The notes below the pieces were generated by a model. The model ran no database searches, was not told the DNA's origin, and saw only the letters and a program-made list of their open reading frames with translations. Shown here one piece after another: positions 45,467 through 49,419 of a DNA stretch of 49,419 nucleotides. Origin of the DNA: Bacteroidetes bacterium HGW-Bacteroidetes-16 (GTDB lineage Bacteria > Bacteroidota > Bacteroidia > Bacteroidales > F082). The DNA is taken from positions 1 through 49,419 of the forward strand of contig PHDN01000026.1 in assembly GCA_002840975.1 (NCBI GenBank). Reading direction: 5' to 3'. Position 1 is the stretch's first letter. Each line of letters opens with the position of its first letter. Both the position numbers and the translations under genes were made by a program.

Positions 45467-46333
45467 CTATATCAACTCCCTCCTGCATTCCCGTGGATTT
45501 TCCGCATCAAAAACCACCAGTGCCAACTCAGGTCCATCGTGGGCGGCAGTGATCATGGTGGTGGTTCCGAGTTGTTGTTTCCAGTATCCGGTGATGCGTG
45601 CCGATTCGTGCACATGGCCATGCAGGGTGAGCCAAGGCTGACGATCCTCTATCATGCGTCTGATGGCAATACTACCCACATGCACATCCAGGGGCACATG
45701 TTCAAACATTTTACCATCCAGGGCTGCCCGGTCGAGATGGGTTTGATAGGGCGGACTGTGAAATAAACACAAGGCAGTGGATGGTTCAATACCGGTCATC
45801 AGCATTTCCAAATCTTTCTGTATGGTTGAATACCGACACAGGTATTTGGAAACAGGGATGCTGTGAAACCCTTCTTCGGGCGAAACACACCCCGGATCCA
45901 CGTATGCGCTTACATCATATTTCTCCCAGTCCTTCAACAAAAAAGGTGTTGGTGGAACCCAGGCATATCCCACCACAGTCCACTTTTTCCAGGGCATCAC
46001 CCGGTTGGGAATATAATGCCACAAACCCATGGATTCTCCTTCCAGAAATTTGTCCTCCTCCCCTTTTCCATCATCATTTCCCGGAATCATAAAAACCTCA
46101 GGATAGGGAAAATCCGGCAGGTCTTTCAGACCGAAAAAGCCTGCAATGAGCGTGTCATCAAAAAAATTTCCGACATGATCATCTTGTGATGACAAATGAT
46201 ACAAACCTGAAGGCAACACATCTCCACCCAGAAATACCGCCTCGGGTTGCTGTGTTTCTATGGCACGAAAGAGTTTTTCATAACGTGTCTTTTTTCCGTG
46301 CAAATCCGAAACAAAAAAACAAAGGGTGGACAT
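45467..46333 (-). CDS. Metallophosphoesterase (calcineurin-like)
   Basis: From ATG 46333 the product has 288 residues; the longer frame begins at a TTG four codons upstream. All metal-binding blocks of the calcineurin-like fold are present: SDLHG (Asp10, His12), GGDVLPSG, PGNDDG with the catalytic Asn-Asp, LFHSPPYQT and LHGHVHES. It should hydrolyse a phosphomono- or diester; the substrate is not evident. It has no signal peptide, so it acts in the cytoplasm. It is convergent with the nucleotidyltransferase fusion (47 bases apart). Confidence 0.85.
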   Translation of the reverse strand: MSTLCFFVSDLHGKKTRYEKLFRAIETQQPEAVFLGGDVLPSGLYHLSSQDDHVGNFFDDTLIAGFFGLKDLPDFPYPEVFMIPGNDDGKGEEDKFLEGESMGLWHYIPNRVMPWKKWTVVGYAWVPPTPFLLKDWEKYDVSAYVDPGCVSPEEGFHSIPVSKYLCRYSTIQKDLEMLMTGIEPSTALCLFHSPPYQTHLDRAALDGKMFEHVPLDVHVGSIAIRRMIEDRQPWLTLHGHVHESARITGYWKQQLGTTTMITAAHDGPELALVVFDAENPRECRRELI

Positions 46334-46430
46334 TGAGTTCGACAATTAAAATGTGAGGCATCCTGATTGCGAATATAGTATTTTATCGGTTGTAAAAGGA
46401 TGCTTTTTGCATTGTTTGGCTTAGTTGTTT

Positions 46431-47123
46431 CTAATCGAAACTTCCTTCAATTAAGATTGTTCTTGGATATTTTTCTTCCATTAAACCGCTTGATAAATAT
46501 AGACCTCGTTTAATCTGAGCATAATGTGTACTTTCTTCTAATATTAAGTCCAGAATATTGTCATTATCCAAATCACCAATCCATATTATTTTAGGTGCTT
46601 CAATAAAATCTTTTGATGATATATGAGCTTTTGGTACTTTAAGTATTTCAACTTCCATTCTAACCTTAAAATCAGTCCAATCAAGTACAAGTCGATAATT
46701 ATTGATTATTTTGTAACTGCCTTTATTAATTATTTCTCCAGACGCTCTAATTAAAAATTGGTTATTATTTATTGAAAACTTTATTGATGAGTCTGGCTCT
46801 AAAAATTTGAAATCCAGAAATACTCCCGGAATGTCAGATTTTGAAAAATCATGATTTTTGAAAAGAATTATTGGTTTTTCGTCGCAATTAATTTTAAACT
46901 GTGGTATACTCTCACCAAGTGCATGATTGTAGACTGTATCAACTTCTATACTAACGGATTTTAATTCAAATCTTTCACCCTTTTTTATCAATGCATCCAG
47001 GGTATCAGTAGTATTAATCACTCCATTCGTAATTCCAATAGGATAAAGGACCGTTAGTTGCTGTCCCTTCGCAAAAATCGCGGTTAAAAGAAATAAAACC
47101 TGTATTATTAATAATTTGTTCAT
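46431..47123 (-). CDS. Small secreted protein with one FG-GAP-like calcium-loop motif
   Basis: The 230-residue product has a signal peptide (cleavage near AKGQQ) and a beta-rich body of no recognised family. Near the C-terminus IWIGDLDNDNILDLILEES carries the D-x-D-x-D-x-x-D pattern of FG-GAP / calcium-binding loops, so it may bind calcium. The gene is AT-rich and starts 33 bases after repeat B'. It is the positional equivalent of the small secreted protein at 1866-2471, although the two sequences are not alike. Confidence 0.65.
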   Translation of the reverse strand: MNKLLIIQVLFLLTAIFAKGQQLTVLYPIGITNGVINTTDTLDALIKKGERFELKSVSIEVDTVYNHALGESIPQFKINCDEKPIILFKNHDFSKSDIPGVFLDFKFLEPDSSIKFSINNNQFLIRASGEIINKGSYKIINNYRLVLDWTDFKVRMEVEILKVPKAHISSKDFIEAPKIIWIGDLDNDNILDLILEESTHYAQIKRGLYLSSGLMEEKYPRTILIEGSFD

Positions 47124-47156
47124 GTGTTATTTTTGCAATTTAGTCCAATGTGAAAC

Positions 47157-47317
47157 ATATGTTTTGTGGCGGACTTTCAAAGATGAATCTATCTGTCCAC
47201 GATGATTTATATTTCATGCCTCCTGCCTCCGTTCCTACGGTATGTAAACCGGCAGACACGTGTAACTAAAATGGTTATTTTCAGACCTAAAGCCGCCGTA
47301 AAGTATATCCAGAGTTA
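47157..47317 (-). repeat. Dispersed inverted-repeat element B' (right copy)
   Basis: Read on the minus strand this aligns with 1707-1820. It carries TAAC-x-CT, ATATACTTTA-x-GGCGG, ATTTTAGTT, AATATAAATCATCGTGGACAG and CCGCCACAAAACATAT, and has about 45 extra bases in the middle (near 47208-47255). Its ends are inverted repeats of each other (ATATACTTTACGGCGG against ATATGTTTTGTGGCGG). It fills the space between the TlpA-like lipoprotein gene and the small secreted protein gene. Confidence 0.75.
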
Positions 47318-47350
47318 GCAATCGTTATTTATTATTTCCATACTAAATAA

Positions 47351-48937
47351 TCATAATCTTTTCTTGATTTCATCAATCACTCTTTCCTTTGAACTAGGTC
47401 GTGGGGCATCCTTTGAAACAATATTACCATCTTTGTCAACAATGGCATACATCGGAAAACCATTTATTTTAAACAAATCAGATAGAAGAATATACTCGTC
47501 ATCTGTAAGTAAGTAATTCTCACCCTCAATGTCTTTATTTTTCAACAAATTTTTCCAGTTTTCCTCAGATGATTTTGCACATAGGTTTAGAAAAACAACA
47601 TCTGAAGTTTTAAATTCATATTGCAATTCTTTTGAGTATGTTATTTCAGCAATACACGGTCCACACCAAGTTGCGAAAAAGTCTATATAGATTACTTTAC
47701 CAAGATATTTATCGAAATACTTCTCTCTAACCTCCTCAATTCTTTTCACAATAACTGTATCTTCTTTTCTCATTTCATTTTTAGTGACTGTTTCTTTATC
47801 GGAAATACTATGAATGTAATCTCTGATTGACTCATTAATTATTAAGCTATCAATCTTTTTCCAATCAGCTGTTGTACAGGTTATGTTCTTGGAAATATAG
47901 TTTTCTGCAAATGCCTGTGTGATAACTAAGTCTCTGCCAAGGTTTTTATTTAATAGAGATAAGTTGTTAATGACATTTAAAAAGTTGTATTGATAAAATA
48001 ATTCAGCAAGTTTTGTCATGTTACGGCTAGTATTGAACTTGGCAAATTCTTTTGATTTTAATGCATCTGAGTTGTTACTATATAGTTTGGAAATAAATAT
48101 CAACTCTTCAGGAGTGAAAACATTGGCAGAACTAATAAATTGCATTCTTTTTTCAACATTGCTATCTTTTTGCTCAAGTACAGAAACTATATTCGATATA
48201 TAGTCGATGCTATTTCTGTTCTCAAATTCATCTTGATTAATTATTGGATACTCTACAAAAAGACGTTTATAAAAATCTTGTGGCAAATAATCGTTTATTG
48301 TATGATCTTTGTCGTATCGATATAGTATCCATGAATGTGCAGTCTTATATCTTATCTCATTCACTAAAATAGCTTTTGATTTTTCGCTTAGGTTATGCTT
48401 CTTGAAATAATTATCTAAAAGTTCAAGCTTGGAGTTTTGTAAATCTTTTAGTAGAGAAATATACTTAGGTAGGGATAGATCTTTATTTGAATGCGAATCG
48501 ATTTTTTCAATTTCAGTGCCTAAACTTGAATAGAGTAAATCGTAAAAGGAAGAAATTTCCCTATTTATAAGTCCAGATTCTCCATTGAAAACTATTCTCT
48601 CTCCACTTATTGTGACATCGTAATTTTGATTTGGTTCTATGTAAAAATCACCATAATAATTGTTTACAATACCCAAATAGGCACTGCCATTTATTGGATG
48701 ACTTAGCTGAAAATTAACAGAAAAGTGTCCTAGAGTGTCTATAATAATCATTTCACTCTCTTCGATTCTAGTAATTGCATCAAAGTATATTAGCTGTCCT
48801 GTTTTACAAAGTCCATCGTAATTATTGATTACCCCATTTATTCTAACCTGGCCTGGTTCAATCTTAAAATTTCCTTTTTCAATATTGCATGAAACTATTA
48901 ATATTAAGATAAGAGGAATTAGTATTTTTATCTTCAT
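47351..48937 (-). CDS. TlpA-like thioredoxin-family lipoprotein
   Basis: The 528-residue protein begins with a hydrophobic leader ending in the lipobox LIVSC, so it is probably a lipoprotein. A DUF4369-like beta region (about 28-125, RINGVINNYDGLCKTGQLIYF) and a long helical middle precede a C-terminal thioredoxin domain with WCGPC (Cys425, Cys428) and cis-Pro in NGFPMYAIVD. It should be a periplasm-facing thiol-disulfide oxidoreductase. It is AT-rich compared with the chromosomal genes and lies between repeat A' and repeat B'. It is unlike the TlpA-like protein at 10490 except in overall layout. Confidence 0.85.
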   Translation of the reverse strand: MKIKILIPLILILIVSCNIEKGNFKIEPGQVRINGVINNYDGLCKTGQLIYFDAITRIEESEMIIIDTLGHFSVNFQLSHPINGSAYLGIVNNYYGDFYIEPNQNYDVTISGERIVFNGESGLINREISSFYDLLYSSLGTEIEKIDSHSNKDLSLPKYISLLKDLQNSKLELLDNYFKKHNLSEKSKAILVNEIRYKTAHSWILYRYDKDHTINDYLPQDFYKRLFVEYPIINQDEFENRNSIDYISNIVSVLEQKDSNVEKRMQFISSANVFTPEELIFISKLYSNNSDALKSKEFAKFNTSRNMTKLAELFYQYNFLNVINNLSLLNKNLGRDLVITQAFAENYISKNITCTTADWKKIDSLIINESIRDYIHSISDKETVTKNEMRKEDTVIVKRIEEVREKYFDKYLGKVIYIDFFATWCGPCIAEITYSKELQYEFKTSDVVFLNLCAKSSEENWKNLLKNKDIEGENYLLTDDEYILLSDLFKINGFPMYAIVDKDGNIVSKDAPRPSSKERVIDEIKKRL

Positions 48938-48958
48938 ATGTGTTTTATGTGTGCTAAA

Positions 48959-49146
48959 TGTAGACCGCCAATTGTCGCTATATCTATTACACAGGCTTTG
49001 TTATTAATATTCATTTAATCTCATTATCATTATATTACCCATTTTCAATGGTTTATAATTAGTTAAATCGGTTTCTTTCTTCTTCTTGTAAATGGATCAT
49101 CGAATGTTGTGGTGGTAAATCTAGGAATTAATTTTATAGGTTTTAC
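48959..49146 (-). repeat. Dispersed intergenic repeat A' (right copy)
   Basis: The reverse complement aligns with 779-981. It shares GTAAAACC-x-ATAAAA, AATTCCTAGATTTACCAC, a GAAGAAGAAAGAAACCGATTTA-type block, a 29-base identical block around the middle and CGACAATTGGCGG near its end. It lacks about ten bases seen in the left copy, and the CATAAC arm of the attC-like site is lost. It stops about 20 bases before the TlpA-like lipoprotein start. Confidence 0.8.
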
Positions 49147-49419
49147 ATTGTGGGTTAGAGCAAATCCCTTAAAAGTCTATTCTTTTAGGCGTTGTGTGGC
49201 CCAAATACGAAGTTGTGTGCCTTGTCGTGATTTTACCTGGCAGTCGACCGATACAATAATGTCAGGATGATAGTATTTTTCATCGTACGATTTGCCATCG
49301 GATGCAGTTGTCCAGAAATTCCGGACAACTGCATTTTACACTAATTCCTCTTCAATAAAAATGTTGCCAATATGTTCAGACAGGGTTCGCTCGTACGCAT
49401 TTTGATCCCTTAATTGCTC
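49147..49419 (-). pseudogene. Decayed RhuM-family gene fragment
   Basis: One minus-strand frame reads LSEHIGNIFIEEELV, stop, then NAVVRNFWTTASDGKSYDEK, YYHPDIIVSVDCQVKSRQGTQ and LRIWATQRLKE, stop, then TFKGFALT. This is the core of RhuM-family proteins (HIxNIF-E-GEL, VRNF-TASDGKSYD-YY-LDVIISVGYRVKS-RGTQ-RIWATQRLKEY-IKGF) with in-frame stops at 49336-49338 (TAA) and 49177-49179 (TAG). Homology continues past each stop without a frame change, so it is decay and not a gene end. The gene runs off the window. RhuM-like proteins occur on genomic islands and phage-related elements; their function is unclear. Repeat A' starts exactly where the match fades. Confidence 0.7.

Noticed and set aside
1-49419. 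CRISPR arrays, rRNA, tRNA, intact insertion sequences, riboswitches
   Set aside because: No regularly spaced repeats, cloverleaf-like sequences, transposase frames or known riboswitch cores were recognised by eye on either strand.

Overview
The window looks like a chromosomal segment of a Bacteroidota bacterium, probably Bacteroidales-like. The evidence is: several secreted proteins ending in type IX secretion (T9SS) type A sorting domains, a gingipain-like C25 protease, DUF4369/TlpA thioredoxin proteins, promoters of the Bacteroidota type (TTTG / TAnnTTTG), weak Shine-Dalgarno signals, and large PAS-rich histidine kinases. No rRNA, tRNA, CRISPR array, intact transposase or integrase was recognised.

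Layout. 1-463: the tail of a membrane protein translationally coupled to a SufT/MIP18-like Fe-S assembly factor. 464-2600: an AT-rich cassette-like stretch with repeat A, a methyltransferase, repeat B, a small secreted protein, then REP-like hairpins. 2620-10244 (minus): a possible nuclease-fold protein, a T9SS-exported S1/P1-type nuclease, a small lipoprotein, an ALDH7-type aldehyde dehydrogenase, a large PKD-repeat T9SS protein and methylmalonyl-CoA decarboxylase (scpB). 10490-11866: a TlpA-like thioredoxin. 11870-16688 (minus): a phosphate uptake operon pstS-pstC-pstA-pstB plus an outer-membrane porin, divergent from a NarL-type kinase/regulator pair (17006-18606). 18942-31573 (minus): a five-gene sensory operon made of a PhnD-like periplasmic binding lipoprotein, a transmembrane multi-PAS kinase, a soluble multi-PAS kinase, a stand-alone receiver and a hybrid kinase, with no DNA-binding output. 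32165-33337 (minus): an ice-binding-like protein with an IPTL-like C-terminal anchor. 33699-36792 (minus): aroB-aroA plus a LutA-like (Fe-S)-binding protein. 36954-45419 (plus): a gingipain-like T9SS protease, then two PEP/pyruvate-binding-domain proteins, the second carrying a GAF-like N-terminus and a C-terminal nucleotidyltransferase. 45467-46333 (minus): a metallophosphoesterase. 46431-49419 (minus): a second cassette-like stretch (repeat A', TlpA-like lipoprotein, repeat B', small secreted protein) next to a decayed RhuM gene.

The most striking signal is that the two ends carry the same architecture in opposite orientation. Each reads repeat A, an unrelated gene, repeat B, an unrelated small secreted protein. 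The repeats are conserved while the genes between them are not. On the left the methyltransferase gene is bracketed by GTTATGGGC and GCCCATAAC, which resembles an integron cassette boundary. This suggests a gene-cassette or repeat-mediated exchange system whose recombinase lies elsewhere. Also notable are a homologous palindromic mini-element that encodes an extra peptide (NLPAGKAG / NLIAGKAG) at the same place in two kinases, and the PEP-binding/nucleotidyltransferase pair, which lacks the phosphohistidine domain of PEP synthase.

All functional calls come from reading motifs by eye. No database search was run.
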